From Isoetes taiwanensis (Eukaryota; Streptophyta; Lycopodiopsida; Isoetales; Isoetaceae): a stretch of DNA of 64,000 bases. Both the position numbers and the translations under genes were made by a program. Under the pieces are notes generated by a model. The model did not search any database. It was not told the origin of the DNA and saw only the letters and a program-made list of their open reading frames with translations. Below are positions 33,331 to 45,081 of this stretch, one piece after another. Every line of letters starts with the position of its first letter. The first letter of the stretch is position 1. The stretch is from NCBI GenBank assembly GCA_021234155.1, contig JAJEKV010000012.1, positions 6,265,789 through 6,329,788 on the forward strand, in the 5' to 3' direction.

Positions 33331-35375
33331 ATTGGGAATTAATGAGGTTTTCTAGATACATCAACTATTGAAGCTTTCAGGGTCTCTACCCCCCTTTCCA
33401 ATACACAGGAGTGCACATAGAATAGAACATCATCACATAGAACTGAAATACAGAACTATCTACCTAAACATAGATAGTTAGGTTCCTTTGTTAAGGCTTG
33501 TGATGTCAGAATCTATAAGGTTGCTAAGGCTAGTCTAACATGCTAACCCAGCTAACCCTGATCCCTGTCTTGCTCCCGCACCTCGAATCACATCCATGCC
33601 TTTGCTTGGGTCGAAAGCGACTGAATCTTGAGGACCAGTTGTTCAAAGGCAGCTTGGCAGCGTCTGACAATGCGAATTAGCAGTTTGGCTTGGCCGGAAT
33701 GGCTCAAGGAAGCCGAAACGCGAAAATGGAAAAGGTTTAGGGTTTCTTCTTTTGTTCCTTTTACATGACCTTTTAGGGTTAGGGCTAAAAGGACATATAG
33801 GGTTTTGCCCTATGTCATAGGGGTTAAATGCATTTATAGACATGTGCAACATAAGAGGTTGCCCCTTAGGATGCAACCCTTTATGGTTTTCAAGTACATG
33901 TTATCAAGGTGACGTGTACGAGTGGCGTGACAATATAATATACGTATTCATACCATATATTATGCTGGAATGTCACAATGGGATTACCTGTTTTTGAGTT
34001 TGATTCAATCTAGAAATGCTCGAGTCCCTTTTTTCTTTGCTCTTACCTATTCTTATGAGGCATCCCATTCTAATCTAGCTCAAAGTGAAGCACAACAACA
34101 TTGGAGGCAAAACCATTCGACAAAAAAAACTCTTTCAATTTGGTTTAAGGTGCAATCGCACAGTTACTGTGTGAGCGAGCCAAGATACTTTTAGTTCACT
34201 CAACCAGGGTAGGATTATCTTAAGCCAAATTGATGTCTTAGGCCACTTTGCTAAATCAACCCTTAAGCTTGCATTTTGCACATATGTAGCACCATCTGCT
34301 CATTTGGATCATGCCCCATTTTTTGAATTATGAAATGGAGAGGATTATTCTAGTTTGGAAGGTGATTGGAGCAGAAACTATGAATAGATGATGCTACATT
34401 TGATAATGTGGACGAAATTAGGAATGGTATATTTATAACATAAGATTTCCAAATGTTTGATGGGGGTATTCGTATGTGATACCGTATTTTGCTGACGGTG
34501 GCAAGTGAGATTCCTAAGCCTAGAATATTAGGCGGGCATATTGGAGCTCCGGCTGCCTGGTTGGGCGGAACTGCTGGTTCTTCCTTGGGGTGCTCCAGGG
34601 ATGGCGGAGCTGTTGAGGTCGGAGGCCCTGATGGGTCGTGGCTATGGGTTCTTGCTTTTTTTGGGGTTTTGGCAGAGGTGGAGGCTTCTCGAAGGGGATT
34701 TGTGCCCGAGGTAAGCCGGCTGTGTATGTTCTTCCCTTTGTTTTTGTCTCTAAATTTCGGCAGAGAGAGATCATTGAAGAGGCCCTAGTTTTTTCCGATG
34801 AGACGGATGGAATGGGTTGAATTTCGAAGCTCTCAAATAGCCGCTCTGTCAGGATTTGTCAGACACAAGAACTTGAAACCTTCTGCTATTTTTTGCTGCT
34901 GATGCCTACAAATCCTTTTGCTGACAAGAGCCACAGAACACACATGATGTTGGCATTGTCGTTTCTTGGTTATGTGCTCGAATTTGACCACCTAACTCAA
35001 CACCGGGCTTTGAATCGCGTCACAGAATGAGAATTTTGCTCCTTGAATTTTTTTTCTTTGAGGCCCCCAGACTGATAGGCAGCACCAGAATTAATTCTTT
35101 CAGCTTGGGTAAATGCCTCTGCCCACCTTTCTTTTTTAATTCTGCATAGATTGCCTCAAGATGGAGCCCGAGAAATGGAACCCAATTCAACCACGAAGGA
35201 TTCCAGGCAAAATCTACAGGTTGAAGTTGTGGGTTATTTCTAATTTCGGCCACACTATCTGAAAATCCAAATCCGAGAAGAAAGGGCAGATTAAATAGGG
35301 GCTGGGTACTTTTTGTGAGAATTTGTCAGGTTGTGTTGCATGTCCAGGCCTGTTGCAAACAGTAATTAAGAAAAG
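33331..35375. other. No gene recognised
   Basis: Several short open frames (for example 34489-34788, Gly/Ala-rich, plus strand) show no domain or neighbours to support them. I see no RNA gene or element ends. Confidence 0.4.
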
Positions 35376-35493
35376 AAAGGACGGGTTCTTTTAATTGTTC
35401 AATTCCAGTCAGAAATTGGATGATGGAAGCAAGGAAAGGACGGGTTCTTTTAATTGTTCAATTCCAGTCAGAAATTGGATGATGGAAGCAAGG
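35376..35493. repeat. 59-bp tandem duplication
   Basis: AAAGGACGGGTTCTTTTAAT at 35376 recurs at 35435. The two 59-bp copies look identical, so the duplication is recent. Confidence 0.9.
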
Positions 35494-35894
35494 GGTCTCT
35501 GGTGTGGTTGGAACACAGGTGCACGGCCAAGGTATGTGCTGTGCATGTCGTCGAAAAGCCATAGCCATAGCCGAGAAAATCCTCTGCTTCAAAATAAGAG
35601 CCTTTGTTTTCTTTTAAATCAATTCTATTTTTGGATGCTTGGATGAGCGTCAGAACTCGCTGGGGTTCGACTCCCCAGCTCATATTTTTTTATTTGGTCA
35701 AAGTGTTAATTTCGAGATATTGTATTTTTCAATGGTTTAGTTGAATGTGAGGGGTAAGTCAAATATGGGAGTTTTGACCCCATCTTGACTTGCACTTGAG
35801 GGCTGGAATTCCGCCCCATGGCATATGCTGTCAAATATGCCAGCATCCAATGGCCCCAAAAAATTTAGAGACACCCCAAACGATAATACACCCC

Positions 35895-35918
35895 AAACCA
35901 CCTCTATCAAAGGCTACC
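35895..35918 (-). repeat. 24-bp copy of rpl18 exon 4 in its 3' flank
   Basis: Identical to 36051-36074 inside the last exon of the plastid L18 gene (the part coding VAFDRGGF). It lies about 70 bases past the stop codon. Confidence 0.8.
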
Positions 35919-35986
35919 ATGAATTGGAGGTTATGTTGGATTTTTTGATGCCATGAATGTAAAATGATAAAATTTTATAACACCAT

Positions 35987-37387
35987 TCAAAAGTCCAACC
36001 CATTTTCTCGAGCACTCTCTGCTAGTGCTTGAATCCGCCCATGGTACACAAAACCACCTCTATCAAAGGCTACCTTTGTAATGCCCTTCTCAAGGCATAC
36101 TTTTGCAATTTCTGCTCCAATTCTCTTAGCAGCCTCCTGCGGGTTAGCAACGTGTTAACTGCATTTGTTTAACACATAGAGAACTCCATCTAAGCCGAAA
36201 GTTCAATAACAGTAAGATTTGAAAAAAAAAGGGTACTAACTTACAATTGTGGGCCCTGAAGTCAGCTGCAACTCTTCTCGAATATCCTTTTGTATTGTTG
36301 ATACAGCAGCAAGTGTATGCATGTTAGTGTCATCTATCACTTGAGCATATAAGTGTTTATTGGAGCGAAATACTGCCAATCGAGGCCTCTCTGTGGTTCC
36401 TTCTAACTGTAACATGATAAAGGCATACTTAATGATTGCTACGAACATTGACTGCAAGCAACTTTCTGATCAACAATAACAATAAAGAAGAATACCTTCT
36501 TGCGGATGCGAATGTGCCGTAACTTTATAACTTCTCTCCTTGATTTTTCTGTAGCTTCTACTCTCAAATACTTCCTAGGTGCTGCAAACAAATAGACAAA
36601 CGAACGAATAAGTAGCTAGAGATATATTAATGTACAAACTTTAAGCTATGCTGCAGCAGTAAGCATGCATATTGAGCCTTCGTAAGCCCAATTGTGAATG
36701 ATTCCAAAGATTTACACCCTGGTATTATGAAGATGGACTTGCATTAGAGAAAGCAATGCCTGATCGGAATGGCAACTATGCATACAGCCTTAAACTTTCT
36801 ACAAGATTATACACTGCTGTATAAAGCTTATATTGGGAATGCTCCATAAACGGAGCACACATAATGATATTCATGTCTGCTTGGCTGCAATAAATGTCTA
36901 CCCGTCACAGAAATTTGGGAACTTTCCATAAAAGCCATCGTAATATGTTCTTAAATTCTGGTCCTGACCTAAGTGCCAAGTACCCTAAAGAGAGCCTGAA
37001 AAACCCCTTATTTCGCAGCTGGAGAAGTTTCTCACAGCTCAAATTATGATGGAAGGCAGTTTTAAACTACATGAACGTAAACTTCTTAGCTGAATACTTA
37101 ATTTTGTCATACCTTGGGCTTCTACTTGAACATTGTTCTCAATGTAGGCATTGGGAATGCAACAACTTATTCATTTTCATCGCGTAAACACAAAGCCAAA
37201 CAATCCATCAAACTCAACAATGAAAACCTTTACCTGGAGAAAGCTTGCCGGGGAAAGGCGTAAGGAGACTGTTGGCTCCAGCGGCGGAAAATGAGGATGA
37301 GAGAAGGTTGGAAGCAGAACCCACAAGATTTCTACGAGAACTTGCCACATGGGAACATGGCGTAAAGAGTGGCGCTGCCATCGCCAT
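35987..37387 (-). CDS. RPL18: Plastid 50S ribosomal protein bL18, nuclear-encoded
   Basis: Four exons on the minus strand: 37387-37234, 36581-36496, 36406-36245 and 36136-35987. They join in phase through GT-AG introns into 183 residues. Residues 1 to about 50 ([20 protein letters not shown]...) are Ser/Ala-rich and look like a chloroplast transit peptide. The mature part has the bL18 layout: a basic N terminus ([15 protein letters not shown]), [20 protein letters not shown], a central block and the diagnostic C terminus [24 protein letters not shown]. bL18 binds 5S rRNA in the central protuberance of the plastid large subunit. The start is the first of two ATGs (ATGGCGATG). Frames and splice sites are intact, so it is probably functional. 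A bacterial-type bL18 of the mitochondrion is the alternative, but the leader looks plastid-type. Confidence 0.93.
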
Positions 37388-37550
37388 AGCCAGGCTTATC
37401 CTTCGTTCTAGTATTTACATATTCATACCGGCCTTGTAAATTTGTTTTCGAGGTAATATATCCTCCCGTAATAAATCACGTATTTGGATCCACATAAGCG
37501 TAGATAGGAAAAATCCACGCGTATTTAAAGAAAATCCATGTGGCAGAAGA
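37388..37550. other. Upstream flank of rpl18
   Basis: Presumed promoter side of the minus-strand gene. No clear TATA box or other element can be defended. Confidence 0.35.
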
Positions 37551-37657
37551 AGGGGTTAAACCCCCTTTAGAGCCCATTCGGCAAATAAATGGGCGAGCCC
37601 GGAGGGGCGAGCCCATTTATTTTTGCCGTAATGGGCGAGAAAGGAGGTTTGACCCCT
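37551..37657. repeat. Imperfect palindrome P3 with ~50-bp arms
   Basis: 37551-37600 (AGGGGTTAAACCCCCTTTAG...) is largely complementary to 37604-37657 (...AGGTTTGACCCCTTT), with small gaps and several mismatches, around a GC-rich centre (GGGCGAGCCCGGAGGGGCG). It directly precedes another inverted-repeat element, as P1 and P2 do at 50006-50457. Confidence 0.7.
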
Positions 37658-38125
37658 TTAACCGGCAGGGTCCGAGACTGCTTTAGCAGCAAGCAACAAA
37701 GAAAATCTGCATCAGCTATCGCTGGATGCCTTTTCCAATGCTATCCCGGAGCTCCGATTTGGGTGCGATTTAAGATTTAAGCAGCGATTTAAGCGCGATT
37801 CAAGCAGCGATTTAAGATTAAAGCAGCGATTCAAGCACGATTTAAGCTCTGATTTAAGAAGCCTTCAAGATTGCAAGGCTAGAGCTCCAAGACGACCGGC
37901 CAGAGCTCCAGAGCTCCGATTTAAGCAAAGCCTTCAAGACGGCCTGCCAAAGCTTTGTCTTCGCTGAGTTTTTGAGAGCTGAGATGCTTCGTGGACGGTT
38001 TATCAAGATAAACAGGCAAGCAGATGGTTTATCAAGATAAACAGGCTGAATATGAGCTGTTACGGCTAATAATTAATCTTAATCTAACGGCTAAGATCTA
38101 AAGTAGTCGAGGAACTGCCGGTTAA
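37658..38125. mobile_element. Inverted-repeat element E4, 468 bp
   Basis: Left end TTAACCGGCAG and right end CTGCCGGTTAA form an exact 11-bp inverted repeat with partial similarity beyond. If TTAA is a target duplication the ends are CCGGCAG. The interior (37745-37940) is made of AGCGATTTAAGC-like units, a style shared with the Harbinger-like element at 14967-16096. A duplicated GGTTTATCAAGATAAACAGG lies near 37997 and 38025. No coding. Confidence 0.5.
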
Positions 38126-38245
38126 GATAGAATATCCATGTAAGCTTGGGAAAAACTGATGTATCCTACTATTCTATTGAAGCTCCGAAGGGATGAGGAC
38201 ATTGTATGTGTGTCATCAATTCGTTGCATATATTTGGCCTGGTTA

Positions 38246-38446
38246 GGCTACGTTCCCATGCCCGACTGGACTCAAGATTCAAGGGAAGTAACCGGAGAGT
38301 TCAGAAACCCCCCTCCATTTCTGAAAAATCCAAGCCAGCCTTGGAAGTTGACCTCAAATTTTGAAGTTAAACGTGAACATGGGAACTGGCTCGACTTCAC
38401 CTTGACAAGAAATTTGGAAGTCCGGTCTGTTTCATGGAACGTAGCC
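38246..38446. mobile_element. Tourist-like MITE, 201 bp, TTA duplication
   Basis: The left end GGCTACGTTCCCATG and the inverted right end GGCTACGTTCCATG match except for one base indel. TTA flanks both ends (38243-38245 and 38447-38449). Size and duplication fit a PIF/Harbinger-derived MITE. Confidence 0.8.
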
Positions 38447-38449
38447 TTA

Positions 38450-40429
38450 GAAAAGAGCGGGATAACTTGACGCACGTTGCGAGGTCTCTACCCTTTTGAT
38501 GGTATATTTATGATGCTGCTCGTAACAAGAAACCCATTTTGAGTGGGTTACGATGAAACATGCTACAAACAGTGAATTCATTTGTACAGTTTATGTTGAG
38601 CATTAGTGGAGTGATATTTAAGTATGAGATAGCCAGTATAACTGATGTCAGCAATACAAGTATAGAACTGAGGATCTTTGGTTTTCTGGCATATTAGACC
38701 TGTATGAGACATTGCATTATCCATTGTGTTTCCCATATGAGGATGGAGGTCCATGACTTCTCAGACAGATCATTATAATGGTAAGTTTAAGGAGGACAAG
38801 GGCTTTGTTGATGAGGAATAGCATGCATTATGACATGCTCTAGAGAAGCTATGTAACTTGTTCTATGTTGGTTTATTCCTGGTGTGAGGAATGGTGCCGA
38901 GCATGGAATAAAATAACGGTTAAAGTTAACCAAATGGCTATTTTATAGCATTTTTGCCAAGAAAAATGGCTAAAGTAAATGGGAAGAAATGCCCAAAACT
39001 GGAAAATTTTAGCCCAATTTTTTTGCCGCCCAAATGAGCTTCTAAGTTCAATAGCCAAACCTCCACCTCCAGATAGCTCCACCGAGAGATCGATTAGCTA
39101 AACCTCAGAAAGAGTGCGCTTGGAAAAATTGATGGATTAGCCTAGAAGCTGACACCAAGATATATATGAACTTTAAGAAATCACCAAGTATCAATTTTTT
39201 CCTTGTTCTATTTTTTTTTTCTTGTTCCAGGTATGAAGTTGAAGCATCCGAGGAGATTATCACATCTAGAAGGAACAATGTACCATCTTTTTTGTATTTT
39301 GAGTTTTGAACATGTTCGTGTATGTTTATATCTTAATTTATGTCTATATTGCTTTTTTAAATTTATGGAAGTTATAACAATTATTGTCATTTATGCTATA
39401 TTACGTTGATTGCCTATATAAAGCAGTCTCAATTTTTGTTTGAGGACAATCAGGGTTTAAGTTTGACGGCTTTCATGCCTGTTTCTGGCTTTTTTGCTCG
39501 TCAAAAACAGGTAGCAAAACAAATTGCCCTGGGTATGAAGGGTAACAAATATCAATTTGTCGCAAATATAAATTTGCCTTTCATTTTTGTATAAGTACTA
39601 GGGTTACTTTATAGGCATAGGCAGGCATATCAAGTTAATGTACCTTACCTGCCTCTAATAGAATAATGAATTAGGTTAGGTAACATTAAAAATATTTTTT
39701 TTTTAACTTCTACTACATTCTCGATTCCCCCTATTCTCCTATTTCCCCCAACGAATCCACCAATTTGGGAAATTCGAATGATTTCTGCTCTGCCAGCTGT
39801 CTGCTGCCACGGCTCTTTTCGGTAAGCCAGTAGTATAATGCTCAAAAAAAATTTAAGTTTTGGTTCTTTCTTTCCCCCCTTTTACACAAACGGCGGCGTC
39901 TGTGCACAACACGTGTACTTAACAAAACAACAAATTTTAAAGGCCCCATTCTTGTACGGCCTTCCCCTTTCTTGCTTTTCAAGCAATCTCCGACGGCTCA
40001 AACAGGAACAGAGGGCGAATATGGTATATTCCCTGTTGCCTCTAGAGTAGCTTGAGGATTCAAAAGCTTCTTGGATTGCCTCCACTCAAGGGACAATTCA
40101 TTAGAATCGAATTCAATTGAGGGCTAGTTTTGGTAACTTGGAGCATATTTTGTGCATATCTGAACACTAAAGACTAGACTTTGTGGTTTTTTTTGGGTAG
40201 TGAGAAACATTTTTTAGATTTTTTTAGGGAGTGTGTACCTACAACTTTTCCTTTCTAATGCCAAGAAAAATGTAACACCTACCATAAATAATTAGACATC
40301 AAAATTTAGGATCAAATAGAGAGAGAAAAAAAATAGAGACAGAGAAACAATATCGAAAATATGGAAAGAGAAGAGATAGAAAATAAACCATGTATCTCTT
40401 CATGGATTATTGGTTTTTGTCACATTTAA
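38450..40429. other. No gene recognised
   Basis: AT-rich spacer with no supported coding region. Poly-T runs occur near 39213 and 39697. Confidence 0.4.
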
Positions 40430-40780
40430 GGCCTGATGGTTAATCATCACAGTTTCAAAGACTAAATACTTGAGATATCTTTAACTTAGTGGCATCTCTT
40501 AACTAAAAGTGAGAAAGGAACATAGTTATCTCTAACCTAACAAAGCCTCTTAACTACTAGTGTGAAGCTCCAGTTCATTGTAAATGTTAGGTTAAGTTGA
40601 TTTTATGAATTTAACCTAAGGGATCTCTAACAAATCTAGTGGGAATGTATATCTTCGTCATCCGTTAAGTTAGCCTTAACTTAACGACCTTAATGGAAAA
40701 GCATAATCTCTTTTCGGTTAAGTTAGGAGATAACCAACCGGTTAAATTAACTTAACTTAATGGCGAGTGGGAAAAGGCCC
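40430..40780. mobile_element. Candidate MITE beside an LRR fragment
   Basis: The right end (GGGCCTTTTCCCACTCGCC on the minus strand) borders TAA at 40781-40783. The left end GGCCTGATGG borders TAA at 40427-40429. Terminal similarity is only about GGCCT, so the left boundary is uncertain. The interior carries many TTAACTTAA words like 20670-20912. The right end lies where the LRR coding sequence breaks. Confidence 0.35.
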
Positions 40781-40783
40781 TAA

Positions 40784-41230
40784 ACCCTCTCAACTGGGTA
40801 TTTCTAAGCATGAGATGTTTGATCTTTTGAAGCTTGGATATGCTTGGTGGTACAATTCTGCCAATGCTACAACGGTGCAAATTAACTTCTTCCAGATGAG
40901 GGATGTCAAAAAGGGACTCTGGCAGGCTGCCAGTGATGCCTTTGTTGAAATAAAGATCAAGCTTCCTAAGCTTGCTTAGCTTGGATATGAATTGAAGAAT
41001 GGAACATGTTAAAGCAAATTGGCAACTGAGTTCTTCAAGATTCGGCAAATCGGCTAAAATCTTTAGCGCAGAAGTCATAGCAAATTCACGATCTCGGATA
41101 TTGTAGGAGAAAAAAAGATTAAGGCCAACTACTCGTCCTGTTGTAGGGTTGCAATTAACTCCACTCCAATTGCAACAGTTTGTCCATTCCAAGTATACAC
41201 TACAGATCCTGGGCCCCGATTAATTGGATT
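40784..41230 (-). pseudogene. LRR receptor-like protein fragment
   Basis: On the minus strand an open stretch encodes an LRRNT_2-type cap (WTNCCNWSGVNCNPTTGRV) followed by about three plant-type leucine-rich repeats (LRKLDLYFNKGITGSLPESL, then IPHLEEVNLHRCSIGRIVPPS). No signal peptide, further repeats, membrane segment or kinase follow. It stops at the candidate MITE at 40780, so it is a truncated relic of an LRR-RLK or LRR-RLP gene. Confidence 0.75.
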
Positions 41231-42399
41231 AATGCATGGATGAGGAGCAACTTTTACAACTTCTATCCAGATAGATTTCCAATAACGTTATCATATTATC
41301 TGCTTAATGAGATGTTGTTTATGGACCATTGATTTGGCAAATATGCCCTCCATTGTGCCAGATCAACGACGTTCGATTTTTTTCACCGGAGTTCAATGGC
41401 GCAAAAGTGCACAGTGGTCTATGCACCGCTGGAAAAAATTGAGGACAAGAAAACATGGAACCCAATGGTAGCAAAGCTCGACATGAAGCACTGTAGACTG
41501 CCGGAAAGAATCCCAACCAGACCAATTAGAATCTTCAATTGAGAGATGCATAGTAAATATGACTGACCATTATGGTATGCTACTGCTCTTCAAGCAATCG
41601 AACCTTTCAAGTCATCAAAGCTGCAGCTACTGTTATCTGCTGCTTCTAAAAAAGCCCCCTCCCCGTTCAAACTCTGATACCTTTTTATCTTCTCTTGCAC
41701 AGGCTTTTCTTCTGCCACGTCATCCCTAAAATGAATATTATAACACAATTATTAAAAAAAATCTTTGATGTCAATTCTTAACAGCCAATTGCTATTTCCT
41801 TGCCCATTGACTATTGTTATTAAATTATTCATGCATAAGCCTCTTTGCATTAAGTTATGACTAAAAGCATGATTTTGATGATTCATTAACATGGGATAAA
41901 AGACGTTCGTCAATCCATAAACATAAGATCAAAACGCTCATTTAATGAATCAGCCCAAGTGAATTGATGTGACCAAAAAGGGACTTGATAAAATTGTAGG
42001 TGGCAAAAGCTATAGCAAAGGGGGACGGGAAGAATCGGAGCCACTGTTAAGCATAGAGGGAGATAGAAAACTAAAAACTCACAAGCCTGAAGATCTGGAT
42101 GAGCGCATCAATAAAAATGGTGGGGTTCTTCTTCCTAGCTATGCTAAGCTGTCAACGATCAAGAACATCCCAGTCCTTGCTTTTGCTTTGCCCCTTTCTG
42201 TTTAAAAACAATTCTGGAAAGAACTAGCAAAAATTTGCTTGGACATTTGATACGATTATAAACTCTAATAAAGAGAATTTATATTTCCTGTGGGGCATAG
42301 TGCAAATAATGTTGTTCCTTTTATGAAGCCATGGAACAAAAATTTAGGCCTTCTGACAACTTTCATCTTGAAATGCCCTCCATCAGGGGTATGTGCATG
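41231..42399. other. No gene recognised
   Basis: Short open frames only (for example 41969-42205, Lys/Glu-rich, unknown). No repeat ends identified. Confidence 0.4.
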
Positions 42400-45081
42400 C
42401 TCATTTCTCAGGGTTTTTCGCACATCGCACTCTTCCCTATGAGTAGGAGATGCAGGAGCTTGTTTTGGGGGCTGTTAAGCCATCTATTCTGCCTCACCAG
42501 CATGAGAGCTTGGAGCAGGAGCTCTCCAGAGAGGATTTAGCGGAGGCATGTATGTGCATGGCGAAGGATAAATGTCCTGGGCTGGATGGCATCCCTGTGG
42601 AGTTCTTTCAGACCTATTGGGAGTGGGCTGGTGAGTCTGTGTACCAGGTGTATCTTGAGTTGCTGCAGTCTTCTCAAATGGATAGGATCTTGAATACCGC
42701 GTCATTTCCTTGATTCCTAAGGTTAAGCAGCCTTCTACTATTAATGATTGGAGGCCTATCTCCTTGTTGTCCTCTGTGTATAAGATTATTGCGAAAGCCC
42801 TGACAGAGAAGTTGAAGCCGGTGTTGACTTCTTCCATTAGTAAGGTGCAGTCTGGGTTTGTTCCTGGGAGGAACATTTTGACTAATGTTGCCGCGGCTTA
42901 TGAGGGCCTTTTGTGCCAGGAGAACAGGTCAAGGCATTGCCTATCTTAAGCTTGACTTTGCCAAAGCTTACGATACTGTCCGTTGGGAGTTCTTGTCTGC
43001 CATGATGTTAGCGTTGGGCTGTGGTCCACGCTTTACTGAAAACGATCATGAAGCTTGCATAGGTCGGCCGCGGGCTACGGTGGTGTGCCAGGGTGAATCC
43101 TCCTTTTTTCTCCTTAGGCGGAGGGTGCGTCGGGGCTGCCCTTTGGCGCCCGTTTTTGTTTACGATTGTGGCGGAGGCACCGTCTCGATTGTTTTTGGTC
43201 GCAGTGGGAGGAGGGGGTGGTGGATGGGCTTGGATCACGGGATGGTAGCCAGCCAGATTATTAACGGTTCAGCCCGATGACACTTTCCTCTTCTTGGTGG
43301 CGTAAGAGAGGGTTCTTTGGATACTTTCTCCTTGGCCTCGGGCATTCTTCTGAATTGGGGTAAATGCTCCGCATTATGGGCCCAGCTGACTCCCCCCCCC
43401 CCTTGTTTGGCTCTATTCCCTTGGAAGGTGCTTCCAGGTAATGTGTGTACTAAGTCATGGGTATTCCCTTTGGAGGGATGTTTCCATGGGGAGGGTGTGG
43501 GATGAGATTTTGCGGGGGGGCGTAAAACACCTCAATTGGTGGAAGGGCGACAAGTTGTCCATGGCGGTAGGATCACTATTGCCAAGTCGGACTTTGTAGC
43601 ACTCATGTGTATACAGCATCTGCGATGTTAGCTCCTGAGGGTAAGATACAGGCTTTGGATAAGATTGTTCGAAATTTTGTGTGGGGCGGGGATGATGAAG
43701 GGGCGGTTGTTAAAGTGGCTTGGTGGAAGTGTCTCATGGGAGGATGGGGGCTTGGCCATTCGGATTTGGCAATTGCATAGTAAGGTGTTGGTCTCCAAGT
43801 TTGTTTGGAGCATTCTGCAGGATGGAGCATCTTCTCCTGGTGCGGCGTTGTTGTTGCAGTCTCTTCGCCATTGTGTGGTATTTGGGAAGCCGTCTGTGCA
43901 TGTGGAATTGCCCTGGGCACTGTTGTATGGTCTCCAGCCTTTCCCACATGCATCCCCTTTTCTCACGGGGGTGTTGTGGGCTTGGGATCATGTGTGTGTG
44001 CTCTTCCAGCTAGATTATTCCTCAGTTTATCACCACTCTTCTCCTTTCGTGTGGGTTCCTCTACCCCCTGCGCACTTGCCCTTGGCTGCCACCATGCATG
44101 CTCGGACGCAGACCCGTTGGAGGCGAGCTGTTGTGCTCACTTTGGAGGATTGGTATTGGGGTGGTCAGCTAGCTTTGTGGGAGTTCTTTCGAGCTCGCTT
44201 TTAGCTGGGCGATGGCCAGGCTATCACGGGAACAAGTGGCGGGGAGTATTCCGCTACACATACCTATAGTCCCTCAAGATGATGTGGTGGTGCAGGTTTG
44301 GAAGGTTCATTCGGATGTTGTGTCTTCTTGTTTTGTGCAGTCTTGTTACTGGGTGCTGGCTATTCATGACACCGCCCCTTCGTGCAAGTGGTCTCGCAGC
44401 TTTCGGTTCTCGATGGCGTTCGGTTTGGGCGTGGACATGGAGCTCACTTCCCCACCGGGGTTAGGGTGCTTCGTGGCGGTGGTGCACCGCTTGTATCGTG
44501 GTGAATGCCCTTGTGAGTCGGTTTAGGCGGGTGTGAGCCCTCTCGCCCTTGTTATGGCCTTCATCGTGAGACCCCGTGGAGCATTGTGCGGTTTTATGCC
44601 CTCACTTGTAGGTGCACCTCGATTGGGTTAGGGCTCGCTTTGGTGAGATTGACTAGCTAGCGATTCTTTGCTTCATGTGTATCTCGGTGCTTGGCCGCTC
44701 TTGCGGCAAAGCAAAATACTTGCATCTGTCGTGGGCTTGGTTGGTGTGGCTGATTTGGAAGCGGCGGCGGTTGTGGATCTTTCGGGGGATTCAGCGACTG
44801 CAGGCCTCTCTCGATTCCTCGACTCAGGTACAAGCTATTTCAAAGCTTTCTGGTGTTCCCGGGATTAGTAGAGCGGAATTTTGCCATTTGGCGGGACTTC
44901 TTGGGTGTTGTAGATGGTGATGGTCGGTTTGTACAGCAGTCGAGTTGCAGTTTTTCTGTGAGTTTGTTGTGGAGTTTCAAGGTATCGCTGTCTCTTTGGG
45001 GCAGTTCTCCTTCCTCCTCACTTGCTTTGTAACATTACCATTCTTTTAATGTATCGATGACACAGTTCTTCAAAAAAAAAA
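42400..45081 (+). mobile_element. LINE family A, copy 3, 5'-truncated with poly-A
   Basis: Plus-strand coding traces run in order: the pre-RT region (MQELVLGAVKPS), KCPGLDGIPVEFFQTYWE, VKQPSTINDWRPISLLSSVYK, LKLDFAKAYDTVRW, RRGCPLAP, DDTFLFL near 43275 (the tyrosine is lost, reading QPDD), then the thumb and C-terminal part (43665-44204). It ends in CAGTTCTTC plus poly-A at 45071-45081. Multiple frameshifts make it inactive. It is unbroken at the point where copy 1 is split by the 9.2-kb transposon. Confidence 0.88.

Noticed and set aside
34489-34788. Gly/Ala-rich open frame of 99 codons
   Set aside because: No domain, no splice context and composition-driven; not supported as a gene.
35660-35678. 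A T-arm-like hairpin (CTGGGGTTCGACTCCCCAG) suggesting a tRNA
   Set aside because: No D-arm, anticodon arm or pairing acceptor stem is found upstream; only an isolated hairpin.
43008-43966. Minus-strand open frames over LINE A copy 3
   Set aside because: Antisense shadows of the plus-strand LINE coding traces.
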